Below, piece after piece: positions 40,307 to 49,261 of a stretch of 64,000 nucleotides of DNA (its first letter is position 1; every line of letters begins with the position of its first letter). Source of the DNA: Streptomyces ruber (lineage in GTDB: Bacteria; Actinomycetota; Actinomycetes; Streptomycetales; Streptomycetaceae); the NCBI RefSeq assembly GCF_014648075.1, contig NZ_BMQK01000001.1, forward strand, positions 248,001-312,000, in the 5' to 3' direction. The notes beneath the pieces were generated by a model. The model saw nothing but the letters and a program-made list of their open reading frames with translations, was not told the DNA's origin and ran no database searches. A program made the position numbers and the translations under genes.

Positions 40307-41812
40307 TCACGTCCGTACCCCGTCGCCCCCGGTCCCCAGCCACCCGGCCAGCTTGCCGCCCTGGCCGACGGCGCGCAGGCGCCGTTCCGCCGCGTCCCGG
40401 ACCGGGTCCGTGGCCACCACGAGCAGTTCGTCACCGTGCCGCAGCACCGTGGTCGGCAGGGGTACGAACGACGTCCCGTCCCGTACGACGAGCGTGACCG
40501 CGGCGCCCGCGGGCAGCCGCAGCTCGCCCACCTCGACGCCGTGCATCTGCGAGCCGTCCGGAATGGCGACGGACAGCAGGTGCCCGCGCAGCCGCTCCAG
40601 GGGCGCCGACTCTATGCCGAGGTCGGCGGCCTCGGCCCCCTCGCCCAGCCGCAGCTTGCCCGCCAGCCAGGGCAGGGTAGGCCCCTGTACGAGGGTGTAG
40701 ACGACGACCAGCACGAAGACGATGTTGAAGATCCGGTGGCTGCCCTCGACACCGTTCACCATGGGGATGGTGGCGAGGATGATCGGCACGGCGCCGCGCA
40801 GCCCGGCCCAGGACAGCAGGGCCTGCTCCCGCCAGGCCACCCGGAACGGCAACAGGGCGGTCACCACGCTCAGCGGCCGGGCCACCATGGTCAGGACCAG
40901 GCCGATGACGATGGCGGGCAGGATGTCGTCGCCCATCTCGTGCGGGGTGACGAGCAGTCCGAGCAGCACGAACATGCCGATCTGGGCGATCCAGCCGAGC
41001 CCCTCGGCGAAGCCGCGCGTGGCGGGCCAGTGCGGCAGCTTGGAGTTGCCGAGGACCATGGAGGCCAGGTAGACGGCGAGGAAGCCGCTGCCGTGGGCCA
41101 TCGCCCCGGCCGCGTACGCGGTGACCGCGATGGCCATGACGGCGATCGGGTAGAGGCCGGAGGCCGGCAGGGCCACGTGCCGCAGCCCGAAGGAGCCGAG
41201 CCAGCCCACCGCGAGGCCGATGGCCGCACCGATGGCCAGCTCCAGTGCTATCTCGGCGATCAGGACGTACCAGTGCTCGACCGGGCCCGCGGCGGAGAAC
41301 GAGACGACGAGGATGACCACCGGGGCGTCGTTGAACCCGGACTCGGCCTCCAGAACACCCTTCACGCGCGCGGGGAGGGGGATCCTGCGCAGGACGGAGA
41401 AGACGGCGGCCGCGTCCGTGGAGGACACCACCGCGCCGATGATCAGCGACTGCCGCCAGTCCAGCCCGACGAGATAGTGGGCGCCCGCCGCGGTGACGCC
41501 GACGCTCACCGCGACTCCGGCCACCGCCAGCGAGCTGGCGGTCGGTAGGACCGGTCTGATCTCGCGCCACTTCGTGCCGAGGCCACCCTCGGAGAGGATC
41601 ACGACCAGGGCCGCATAGCCGATGACCTGGGTCATCTCGGCGTTGTCGAAGTGGATGTCGCCGATGCCGTCCTGGCCCATGGCGACGCCGATCCCCAGAT
41701 AGACGAGCAGGCTGGGGAGCCCGCTGCGCGACGAGATCCGGACCGCTGCCACCGCCACGAGCAGGACGACCGAGCAGATGAGCAGGAGCTGGTTGAGGTG
41801 GTGGACAGTCAG
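40307..41812 (-). CDS. potassium/proton antiporter, CPA1 family with TrkA-C domain
   Basis: A 501-residue protein. About 13 membrane segments occupy residues 1-395, with signatures GAVVSSTDAAAVFSVLRR and EAESGFNDAPVVILVVSF typical of NhaP/CPA1 exchangers, and LSWAGLRGAVPIILATIPM later. A cytoplasmic TrkA-C (RCK-C) domain follows (about 410-490). It exchanges K+ (or Na+) for H+. No ATG, GTG or TTG lies in frame before 41758, which would cut off part of TM1. A CTG at 41812 behind GAAGGGAA gives LTVHHLNQLLLICSVVLLVA, the expected N-terminus, so I start there. Confidence 0.9.
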   Translation of the reverse strand: MTVHHLNQLLLICSVVLLVAVAAVRISSRSGLPSLLVYLGIGVAMGQDGIGDIHFDNAEMTQVIGYAALVVILSEGGLGTKWREIRPVLPTASSLAVAGVAVSVGVTAAGAHYLVGLDWRQSLIIGAVVSSTDAAAVFSVLRRIPLPARVKGVLEAESGFNDAPVVILVVSFSAAGPVEHWYVLIAEIALELAIGAAIGLAVGWLGSFGLRHVALPASGLYPIAVMAIAVTAYAAGAMAHGSGFLAVYLASMVLGNSKLPHWPATRGFAEGLGWIAQIGMFVLLGLLVTPHEMGDDILPAIVIGLVLTMVARPLSVVTALLPFRVAWREQALLSWAGLRGAVPIILATIPMVNGVEGSHRIFNIVFVLVVVYTLVQGPTLPWLAGKLRLGEGAEAADLGIESAPLERLRGHLLSVAIPDGSQMHGVEVGELRLPAGAAVTLVVRDGTSFVPLPTTVLRHGDELLVVATDPVRDAAERRLRAVGQGGKLAGWLGTGGDGVRT

Positions 41813-42084
41813 GGGCTGTTCCCTTCTCGCCGGGCCGGGCAGATGGCCTCGCGGCCCGAAGACGGCCGTCGGCGTGCTCCGGTGCTGCGAGGTACTTCGT
41901 TACCTTACCTAACTCTTGACACTTTCTTGACGGTCCGGTCGGCGGGATCGAACGCCCGTACGCGCTCGTTGGCCGACTCCGCGTCAAGTCGGGTCCGCCC
42001 CTGCGCCTATGGTTGCTCCAGCGCTCAGCGCTGAGTAGAAGCACAGCCCGCCCTGCCGCTCGCGTTAGGACAGCAAGGACAGCG

Positions 42085-44889
42085 ATGCCCCCCAACACCA
42101 CCGCCTCTTCCGGTCAGGAGCCCGGCAAGTCCGGCAGGAAGAAGGGGCGCAAAGCCCGTTTGCTCGTGATCGTCCTGGTGCTGGCAGTCATCGGGGGCGT
42201 CGCGTACGGCGGGTTCTGGTCGGTCAGTACCGTGCGCGCCTCCTTCCCGCAGACCGAGGGAACCGTCAAGCTGACCGGTCTCTCCGGAGACGTCGAGGTC
42301 AGACGCGACGGCTACGGGATCCCGCAGATCTACGCCGACTCCGACGAGGACCTGTTCATGGCGCAGGGCTACGTCCAGGCGCAGGACCGGTTCTACGAGA
42401 TGGACGTGCGCCGCCACCTGACCTCGGGCCGGCTGTCCGAGATGTTCGGCAAGGGCCAGGTCGGCAACGACGAGTTCCTGCGCACGCTGGGCTGGCACCG
42501 GGTCGCCGAGCAGGAGTACGAGACCACGCTCTCCGACGAGACGAAGAAGTACCTCCAGGCCTACGCGAAGGGCGTCAACGCCTACCTCAAGGGCAAGGAC
42601 GGCGCGGACATCTCCCTGGAGTACGCGGCCCTGGGGCTCACCACCGACTACAAGCCCGCCGAGTGGACGCCCGTCGACTCGGTGGCGTGGCTGAAGGCGA
42701 TGGCCTGGGACCTGCGCGGCAACATGCAGGACGAGATCGACCGCGCGCTGATGACCAGCCGCCTCGGCCCCCAGCAGATCGCCGACCTGTACCCGGACTA
42801 CCCGTACGACCGGAACGAGGCGATCGTGCGGGAGGGGAGCTACGACGAGCTCTCCGAGACGTGGACGGGAAACTCCGCGGGCACCGCGGGCACCGCGGGC
42901 ACCGCGGGCACCGCCGGTTCCACGGAGACCGGCGCGGGCGCGGGCACGGGCGCCGGGACCGGCACCGGCCTGGGCACCGTCGGCGCCTCCGACGCCCTCC
43001 AGACGCAGCTCTCGGGCCTCTACGACGTCCTGGAGAACGTCCCCGACGCCGTGGGCGTGAACGGCAACGGCATAGGTTCCAACTCCTGGGTCGTCTCCGG
43101 CGAGCACACCATCACCGGCAAGCCGCTGCTCGCCAACGACCCGCACCTCGCTGCCTCGCTGCCGTCCGTCTGGTACCAGATGGGCCTGCACTGCCGTGAG
43201 GTCGGTGACAAGTGCCGGTACGACGTCTCCGGCTACACCTTCGCGGGCATGCCCGGCGTGGTGATAGGCCACAACCAGGACGTCGCCTGGGGCTTCACCA
43301 ACTCCGGCGTCGACGTCACGGACCTGTACCTGGAGAAGCTCACCGGCGAGGGGTACGAGTACGACGGCAAGGTGGTGCCGTTCGAGACCCGCGAGGAGAC
43401 CATCAAGGTCGCCGGCGGCTCGTCCAAGAAGATCGTCGTCCGGACCACGAACAACGGCCCCCTGCTCTCCGACCGCAACGACGAGCTCGTCCAGGTCGGC
43501 AAGAAGGCCACGGTGGACAACGCCGCCCCCGACCGCGGTGACGGCTACGGCATCGCGCTGCGCTGGACCGCGCTGGAGCCGGGCACCTCCATGGACGCCG
43601 TCTTCGCGCTGAACAGGGCGGCCGACTGGACGCAGTTCCGTGAGGCCGCCGCCCTGTTCGACGTGCCCTCGCAGAACCTGGTCTACGCCGACACCGACGG
43701 CAACATCGGCTACCAGCTGCCCGGAAAGATCCCCACGCGCGGGGAGGGCCACGACGGGTCCGTCCCGGCGCCGGGCTGGGACTCCGACTACGACTGGGCC
43801 GGCTACATCGACCAGGACGAGCTGCCCTTCGAGTACAACCCGGAGCGCGGCTACATCGTCACCGCCAACCAGGCCGTCGTCGACGAGGAGTCCTACCCCC
43901 ACACGCTCACCACGGACTGGGGCTACGGCACGCGCAGCCGGCGGATCACCGACCTGATCGAGTCGAAGATCAAGGACGGCGGCAAGATCTCCACCGAGGA
44001 CATGCGCCTCATGCAGATGGACAACAGCAGCGAGATCGCCCGGCTGCTGGTGCCCAAGCTGCTGGCCATCGACGTGGACGACAAGAACGTCCGCCAGACG
44101 CAAAAGCTCCTGGAGGGCTGGGACTACACCCAGGACGCCGACTCGACGGCGGCCGCGTACTTCAACTCGGTCTGGCGCAACATCCTCGAGCTGGCCTTCG
44201 GCGACAAGCTGCCCAAGGAGCTGCGGGTCAAGGGCCGGTGCCTGTACGTCGAGCCGACCGGCACCGGCCCGGCCGACGAGGGCCAGAAGGTGCGCGAGTG
44301 CGGCCAGCGCGACGCGGACCAGGCGCAGCCGGACGGCGGCGACCGCTGGTTCGAGGTGGTCCGCCGGATCCTCGACGACGAGGACAACGACTGGTGGTCG
44401 GCGCCGGCGACGCGTACCGACGAGGCCGTGAACACCCGCGACGAGCTGTTCGAGCGGGCCATGAAGGACGCCCGCTGGGAGCTGACCGCCAAGCTCGGCA
44501 AGGACGTCGATGGCTGGACCTGGGGCCGGCTGCACCGCCTGTTCCTGAAGAACCAGACCCTCGGCACCGAGGGCCCCGGCATCCTGCGGCACATGCTCAA
44601 CCGCGGCCCCTGGGAGCTCGGCGGCGGCGAGGCGACGGTCAACGCGACCGGCTGGAACGCGGCCGGCGGCTACGGCGTCGTCTGGGTGCCGTCGATGCGG
44701 ATGGTGGTCAACCTCGACGACCTCGACAAGTCCCGGTGGATCAATCTCACCGGCGCCTCCGGACACGCCTACAGCGCCCACTACACCGACCAGACGGACA
44801 AGTGGGCCGACGGCGAGCTGCTGCCGTGGTCCTTCACCGAGAAGGCGGTCGAGGACAGCACGAGCGAAACGCTGACGCTGAAGCCCTGA
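42085..44889 (+). CDS. penicillin acylase family N-terminal nucleophile hydrolase
   Basis: A 934-residue protein anchored by one membrane segment (about 27-48). The pro-region and alpha part run to about residue 325, with GYGIPQIYADSDEDLFMAQG and AQDRFYEMDVRR. The Ser nucleophile starts the beta subunit in NGIGSNSWVVSG, where autocatalytic cleavage is expected before S-N-S-W. Later landmarks are LLANDPHL and VWYQMGLHC. Relatives hydrolyse acyl-homoserine lactones, penicillins or cyclic lipopeptides; the substrate here is unknown. A variable Gly/Thr/Ala-rich insert (GTAG repeats) lies just before the cleavage point. ATG 42085 follows AAGGA. Confidence 0.92.
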   Translation: MPPNTTASSGQEPGKSGRKKGRKARLLVIVLVLAVIGGVAYGGFWSVSTVRASFPQTEGTVKLTGLSGDVEVRRDGYGIPQIYADSDEDLFMAQGYVQAQDRFYEMDVRRHLTSGRLSEMFGKGQVGNDEFLRTLGWHRVAEQEYETTLSDETKKYLQAYAKGVNAYLKGKDGADISLEYAALGLTTDYKPAEWTPVDSVAWLKAMAWDLRGNMQDEIDRALMTSRLGPQQIADLYPDYPYDRNEAIVREGSYDELSETWTGNSAGTAGTAGTAGTAGSTETGAGAGTGAGTGTGLGTVGASDALQTQLSGLYDVLENVPDAVGVNGNGIGSNSWVVSGEHTITGKPLLANDPHLAASLPSVWYQMGLHCREVGDKCRYDVSGYTFAGMPGVVIGHNQDVAWGFTNSGVDVTDLYLEKLTGEGYEYDGKVVPFETREETIKVAGGSSKKIVVRTTNNGPLLSDRNDELVQVGKKATVDNAAPDRGDGYGIALRWTALEPGTSMDAVFALNRAADWTQFREAAALFDVPSQNLVYADTDGNIGYQLPGKIPTRGEGHDGSVPAPGWDSDYDWAGYIDQDELPFEYNPERGYIVTANQAVVDEESYPHTLTTDWGYGTRSRRITDLIESKIKDGGKISTEDMRLMQMDNSSEIARLLVPKLLAIDVDDKNVRQTQKLLEGWDYTQDADSTAAAYFNSVWRNILELAFGDKLPKELRVKGRCLYVEPTGTGPADEGQKVRECGQRDADQAQPDGGDRWFEVVRRILDDEDNDWWSAPATRTDEAVNTRDELFERAMKDARWELTAKLGKDVDGWTWGRLHRLFLKNQTLGTEGPGILRHMLNRGPWELGGGEATVNATGWNAAGGYGVVWVPSMRMVVNLDDLDKSRWINLTGASGHAYSAHYTDQTDKWADGELLPWSFTEKAVEDSTSETLTLKP

Positions 44890-44908
44890 CGATCACTCCC
44901 TGCCCGAC

Positions 44909-44946
44909 CGGAACGGCCCTCCACGCGCGCGTGGAGGGCCGTTCCG
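44909..44946. terminator. bidirectional palindrome after the acylase gene
   Basis: Perfect 38-bp palindrome centred at 44927.5, between the acylase stop and the converging cyclo-ligase stop. Confidence 0.88.
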
Positions 44947-44984
44947 CGCGTACGGGCCCCGGAGCCCCGGAGGGCCGGCCGGGC

Positions 44985-45608
44985 TCAGCCGGGCGTCCGG
45001 AAGCGCCGTACGCCCGACGGCGTCACGACCGCGTGCACCGCCCGGTCGTGCGGCTCCTCGGGGACGCGGTCGACGACCTCGGAGTCGTACAGCAGCACCA
45101 CCAGCGCCGGATCGGCCCCCGCACGCTCCAGCCGGGCCAGCACACGGTCGTACGAGCCGCCGCCGCGGCCCAGGCGCATGCCGCGGGCGTCGACGGCGAG
45201 GCCGGGCAGCAGGACGGCGTCCGCCCCGGTCACGGCCTCCGGTCCGAGGCGGTCGCCGGTGGGCTCCAGGAGGGTCATCCGTCCGCCGTACCGGACGCGC
45301 GCGAGGGAGTGCCCGCCCTCGTACACGCCCCAGTCCAGGTCGTCGTCGGCCAGGAGCACGGGCAGCAGGACGCGCACCCCGCGCGCGCGGAGGGCGTCGA
45401 GCAGGGCGAGGGTGCCCGGTTCACCGCCGACGGAGACATAGGCCGCGACCGTGCGCGCGTGTGTGAGCTCGGGCAGCTCCAGGGCGTGCCGCGTGAGGGC
45501 GTCCGCCGCGTCCCGCACGTCCTCCGCCCGCAACCCGCTCCTCACCGAGAGGAACGCTCGCCGCACCATCCGCTTGTCGGCATCCGTCTCGTGTCCGGTC
45601 CGGCTCAC
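44985..45608 (-). CDS. 5-formyltetrahydrofolate cyclo-ligase
   Basis: A 207-residue enzyme that converts 5-formyl-THF to 5,10-methenyl-THF with ATP. Motifs are DKRMVRRAFLSVRSGL near the N-terminus, VAAYVSVGGEPGT, and the signature LPGLAVDARGMRLGRGGGSYDR with DSEVVDRVPEEPHD toward the end. GTG 45608 is preceded by GGGAG. Divergent from galU. Confidence 0.9.
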   Translation of the reverse strand: MSRTGHETDADKRMVRRAFLSVRSGLRAEDVRDAADALTRHALELPELTHARTVAAYVSVGGEPGTLALLDALRARGVRVLLPVLLADDDLDWGVYEGGHSLARVRYGGRMTLLEPTGDRLGPEAVTGADAVLLPGLAVDARGMRLGRGGGSYDRVLARLERAGADPALVVLLYDSEVVDRVPEEPHDRAVHAVVTPSGVRRFRTPG

Positions 45609-45633
45609 AGAATGCTCCCAAACTGTTCCTAAT

Positions 45634-45649
45634 GTTCTCATATGAGAAC
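45634..45649. promoter_or_regulatory. 16-bp perfect palindrome between cyclo-ligase and galU
   Basis: GTTCTCATATGAGAAC in the 93-bp divergent region, which is AT-rich for this genome. Possible operator for one or both genes; the regulator is unknown. Confidence 0.5.
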
Positions 45650-45701
45650 GAATTAATCGGAGCCACAGGGGCCGTACAAGGGCACCGGATAAGGTTCAGC
45701 C

Positions 45702-46604
45702 ATGACTGAGTCGAACCCCAGGATCACCAAGGCTGTCATTCCCGCAGCCGGTCTCGGCACCCGCTTCCTGCCTGCCACCAAAGCCACTCCGAAGGAGATG
45801 CTGCCGGTCGTCGACAAGCCGGCGATCCAGTACGTGGTCGAAGAAGCGGTGTCCGCGGGGCTCGACGACGTCCTCATGATCACCGGTCGGAACAAGCGGC
45901 CCCTGGAGGACCACTTCGACCGGAACTACGAGCTGGAGTCGGCCCTGGAGAAGAAGGGCGACGCGGACCGCCTCGCCAAGGTCCAGGAGTCCAGCGACCT
46001 CGCGATGATCCACTACGTCCGCCAGGGCGACCCCAAGGGCCTCGGCCACGCCATCCTGTGCGCCGCCCCGCACGTCGGCGACGAGCCCTTCGCCGTCCTC
46101 CTCGGCGACGACCTGATCGACCCCCGCGACCCCCTGCTGCAGCGCATGATCGAGGTCCAGGAGCAGCGCGGCGGCAGCGTCGTCGCCCTCATGGAGGTCG
46201 CCCCCGAGCAGATCCACCTCTACGGCTCCGCCGCCGTGGAGGGCACCGAGGACGGCGACGTCGTCAAGGTCACCGGCCTGGTCGAGAAGCCCGACCCGGT
46301 GGACGCCCCCTCGAACTACGCCGTCATCGGCCGCTACGTCCTCGACCCGCGGATCTTCGGCATCCTGCGCGAGACCGAGCCGGGCCGCGGTGGCGAGATC
46401 CAGATCACCGACGCCCTCCAGCAGCTCGCCGCCGACGAGAAGGTGGGCGGCCCGGTGCACGGCGTCGTCTTCAAGGGCCGCCGCTACGACACCGGCGACC
46501 GTGGCGACTATCTGCGTGCCATCGTCCGGCTCGCGTGCGAACGTGAGGACCTGGGCCCGGACTTCCGGACCTGGCTCCGCAGTTACGTAGCCGAGGAGAT
46601 GTAG
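45702..46604 (+). CDS. galU: UTP-glucose-1-phosphate uridylyltransferase
   Basis: A 300-residue nucleotidyltransferase making UDP-glucose from UTP and glucose 1-phosphate. Motifs are KAVIPAAGLGTRFLPATKAT, PKEMLPVVDKPAIQYVVEEA, GLGHAILCA, LGDDLI and the substrate loop VTGLVEKPDP. It lies 5 bp before glp, so the two are probably co-transcribed, an arrangement conserved from corynebacteria to streptomycetes. Confidence 0.95.
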   Translation: MTESNPRITKAVIPAAGLGTRFLPATKATPKEMLPVVDKPAIQYVVEEAVSAGLDDVLMITGRNKRPLEDHFDRNYELESALEKKGDADRLAKVQESSDLAMIHYVRQGDPKGLGHAILCAAPHVGDEPFAVLLGDDLIDPRDPLLQRMIEVQEQRGGSVVALMEVAPEQIHLYGSAAVEGTEDGDVVKVTGLVEKPDPVDAPSNYAVIGRYVLDPRIFGILRETEPGRGGEIQITDALQQLAADEKVGGPVHGVVFKGRRYDTGDRGDYLRAIVRLACEREDLGPDFRTWLRSYVAEEM

Positions 46605-46609
46605 CCACG

Positions 46610-47989
46610 TTGAGCAGCCCCGCGACCCACGGCACCGGCCCGGACCGCCTCTGGTCGGTGAGCGAGCACCTGGCGGACGTCCTCGCCGGCGTCCGCCCCC
46701 TGGAACCCATCGAGCTGCAGCTCCTCGACGCACAGGGCTGCGTCCTGGTCGAGGACGTCATGGTGCCGGTGTCCCTGCCGCCCTTCGACAACAGCTCCAT
46801 GGACGGGTACGCGGTACGGGTCGCGGACGTCGCGGGCGCCAGCGAGGAGTACCCCGCGGTCCTCACGGTGATCGGTGACGTGGCCGCGGGGCAGGGCGAG
46901 CAGCCGTACGTCGGCCCGGGCGAGGCGGCCCGCATCATGACCGGTGCCCCGCTGCCGCCCGGCGCCGAGACGGTCGTCCCCGTGGAGTGGACCGACGGCG
47001 GCGCGGGCCGGGGGCCCGTCTCCGGGATGCGCGCCCACAGCGCGAACCCGGAGGGCGCCACCGGCCAGGTGCAGGTCCACCGCGGGGCCGAGGCACGCGC
47101 GCACGTGCGCGCGAAGGGCAGCGACGTGCAGGCCGGCGAGCGCGCCCTCGCGGCGGGTACCGTCCTCGGCCCGCCGCAGATCGGGCTGCTCGCCGCGATC
47201 GGCCGCGGCACGGTGCGCGTACGTCCGCGCCCGCGCGTGGTCGTGCTGTCCACCGGCAGTGAACTGGTGCCGCCCGGCACGGCGTTGGGGAGCGGCCAGA
47301 TCTACGACTCCAACAGCTTCGCCCTCACCGCCGCCGCCCACGACGCCGGGGCGATCGCCTACCGGGTCGGCGCCGTCACCGACGACGCCGAGGTCCTCCG
47401 CTCCACCATCGAGGACCAGCTCGTCCGCGCCGACCTGCTCGTCACCACGGGCGGGGTGAGCGTGGGGGCGTACGACGTCGTCAAGGAGGCCCTCCAGTCC
47501 TTCGGCGCCGAGGGCGACGGGGCGAGCAGTGCGGACGGGGAGAACGGGGCGCACGGGGAGGACGCCGAGCGCGTGACGGGCGGGCGTGTCGAGTTCCGCA
47601 AGCTCGCCATGCAGCCCGGCAAACCGCAGGGCTTCGGCACGATCGGCCCCGACCGCACGCCCCTGCTCGCGCTGCCGGGCAACCCGGTCTCCTCGTACGT
47701 CTCCTTCGAGCTGTTCGTCCGGCCGGTGATCCGCGCCCTGATGGGCCTCGAGGACCTGCACCGGCCCACCGTCCGGGCGACGCTGCACGCTCCCAAGACG
47801 CTGACCTCGCCCGCGGGCCGCCGCCAGTTCCTGCGCGGCACGTACGCCGACGGGACCGTCACCCCCGTCGGAGGAGCCTCCTCCCACCTGGTCGCCGCCC
47901 TGGCGAGGGCCGACGCGCTGATCGTCGTCCCGGAGGACGCGGAGTCGGTCGAGCCGGGCACCGAGGTCGAGGTGGTCCTCCTCGGGTGA
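46610..47989 (+). CDS. glp: gephyrin-like molybdotransferase Glp (MoeA family)
   Basis: A 459-residue MoeA/gephyrin-E fold protein. Motifs are QGCVLVEDVMVP, PPFDNSSMDGYAVRV, GPGEAARIMTGAPLPPGAETVVPVE, VVLSTGSELVPPG, TTGGVSVGAYDVVKEAL and LPGNPVSSYVSFELFV. MoeA inserts molybdate into molybdopterin. The paralogue linked to galU and glpR in actinobacteria (Glp in Corynebacterium) instead works with FtsZ and the receptor GlpR in division, and the sepX/glpR-type gene downstream makes that role likely here. TTG 46610 start. An acidic insert (about residues 300-320) is variable. Confidence 0.88.
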   Translation: MSSPATHGTGPDRLWSVSEHLADVLAGVRPLEPIELQLLDAQGCVLVEDVMVPVSLPPFDNSSMDGYAVRVADVAGASEEYPAVLTVIGDVAAGQGEQPYVGPGEAARIMTGAPLPPGAETVVPVEWTDGGAGRGPVSGMRAHSANPEGATGQVQVHRGAEARAHVRAKGSDVQAGERALAAGTVLGPPQIGLLAAIGRGTVRVRPRPRVVVLSTGSELVPPGTALGSGQIYDSNSFALTAAAHDAGAIAYRVGAVTDDAEVLRSTIEDQLVRADLLVTTGGVSVGAYDVVKEALQSFGAEGDGASSADGENGAHGEDAERVTGGRVEFRKLAMQPGKPQGFGTIGPDRTPLLALPGNPVSSYVSFELFVRPVIRALMGLEDLHRPTVRATLHAPKTLTSPAGRRQFLRGTYADGTVTPVGGASSHLVAALARADALIVVPEDAESVEPGTEVEVVLLG

Positions 47990-48074
47990 GGGCGGCCCCT
48001 TGGGGGTACCGTGTCGCGCACAACGAGGCCACGCGCCCCACGCGCGTGGGCACTGACCGGGAGCGCCACACCAC

Positions 48075-48554
48075 ATGAGTACGCAGGACCGACTGACGCA
48101 CATCGACGAGGCGGGTGCCGCCCGCATGGTCGACGTATCCGGGAAGGACGTCACCGCGCGCACCGCGCGCGCGAGCGGCCGGGTCCTGGTGTCCCCCCGC
48201 GTGGTCGAACTGCTGCGCGGTGAGGGAGTGCCCAAGGGCGACGCCCTCGCCACCGCGCGCATCGCGGGCATCATGGGCGCCAAGCGCACCCCCGAGCTCA
48301 TCCCGCTCTGCCACCCGTTGTCAGTGGCGGGGGTCACAGTGGACCTGTCGGTGGCGGACGACGCCGTCGAGATCCGGGCCACCGTGAAGACGACCGACCG
48401 CACGGGCGTCGAGATGGAGGCCCTCACCGCGGTGAGCGTGGCGGCGCTCACCGTGATCGACATGGTCAAGGCGGTCGACAAGGGGGCGGTCATCACGGAC
48501 GTACGCGTGGAGGAGAAGACGGGCGGGAAGTCGGGCGACTGGAGCCGGGCATGA
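48075..48554 (+). CDS. moaC: cyclic pyranopterin monophosphate synthase
   Basis: A 159-residue MoaC. Motifs are [40 protein letters not shown], the active-site LIPLCHPL, and [20 protein letters not shown] with DMVKAVDKG. It converts the MoaA product to cyclic pyranopterin monophosphate in Moco synthesis. Its stop overlaps the mogA-like start (ATGA), so they are coupled. Confidence 0.96.
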   Translation: MSTQDRLTHIDEAGAARMVDVSGKDVTARTARASGRVLVSPRVVELLRGEGVPKGDALATARIAGIMGAKRTPELIPLCHPLSVAGVTVDLSVADDAVEIRATVKTTDRTGVEMEALTAVSVAALTVIDMVKAVDKGAVITDVRVEEKTGGKSGDWSRA

Positions 48555-49261
48555 CGGCACCGGCCGGACCGCCCGCCGGAGCGGCCCTCACCGCGCCCTA
48601 CTCGGCCCTGGTCGTCACCGCGTCCAACCGCGCCGCCCGGGGCGTCTACGAGGACAGGGGCGGGCCGCTGATCGCGGAGGGGCTGCGGAGTTCCGGCTTC
48701 GCCGTGGACGGGCCGTGGGTGGTGCCCGACGGCGATCCCGTGGAGAACGCCCTGCGCGTCGCCGTCCGGGCCGGGTACGACGTCGTCGTCACCACCGGCG
48801 GCACCGGCATCTCGCCCACCGACCGGACACCGGAGGCCACCCGCGCCGTACTCGACCGCGAGGTCCCGGGCATCGCCGAGGCCATCCGGGCGTACGGCCG
48901 CGAGAAGGTGCCCACGGCGGCGCTCTCCCGGGGCCTCGCGGGGGTCGCCGGCGGCACGCTGATCGTGAACCTGCCGGGCTCCACCGGCGGTGTGCGGGAC
49001 GGCCTGGCCGTGCTGGAGCCCCTGCTGATCCACGCCGTGGACCAGATCCGCGGCGGCGACCACCCCAGACCCACCGGCACCGCGACATCAGCCGGTACCA
49101 CCGGTACCTCGGGATCCACCGGCGCCACGGGCCCTGCCGGCTCCGCAGGGTCCGCCGGGCGCGCCGCAGGGTCCGCCGGTGACGCCACAGGGTCCGCCGG
49201 GCACCACGGCGGACCCGGCGCCCCCGCGGACGGCTCCGGACCCAGTGGGGGTGCGCGCTGA
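48551..49261 (+). CDS. mogA: MogA/MoaB-family molybdopterin adenylyltransferase with collagen-like tail
   Basis: A 236-residue protein. The MoCF domain (about 15-172) contains [37 protein letters not shown] and [19 protein letters not shown]. It adenylylates molybdopterin before molybdenum insertion. The last ~60 residues are an unusual low-complexity tail of TGT, SAG, GPAG and GSAG repeats rich in Gly, Ala, Ser and Pro. Coupled to moaC upstream and overlapping the rimJ-like gene downstream. Confidence 0.9.
   Translation: MTAPAGPPAGAALTAPYSALVVTASNRAARGVYEDRGGPLIAEGLRSSGFAVDGPWVVPDGDPVENALRVAVRAGYDVVVTTGGTGISPTDRTPEATRAVLDREVPGIAEAIRAYGREKVPTAALSRGLAGVAGGTLIVNLPGSTGGVRDGLAVLEPLLIHAVDQIRGGDHPRPTGTATSAGTTGTSGSTGATGPAGSAGSAGRAAGSAGDATGSAGHHGGPGAPADGSGPSGGAR

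Noticed and set aside
41893..41915. Iron-box-like sequence (TTAGGTAAGGTAAC on the minus strand) upstream of the antiporter gene
   Set aside because: Only about half of the DmdR/IdeR consensus matches and the second arm is missing.
42025..44781. Very long open frame on the minus strand opposite the penicillin acylase gene
   Set aside because: High GC leaves antisense frames open. The plus-strand product has full family motifs, while the antisense translation is low-complexity with no recognisable domain.
45634..45649. SOS (LexA) box reading of the galU palindrome
   Set aside because: The half sites are in the opposite order (GTTC...GAAC rather than GAAC...GTTC), so it does not fit the actinobacterial LexA consensus.
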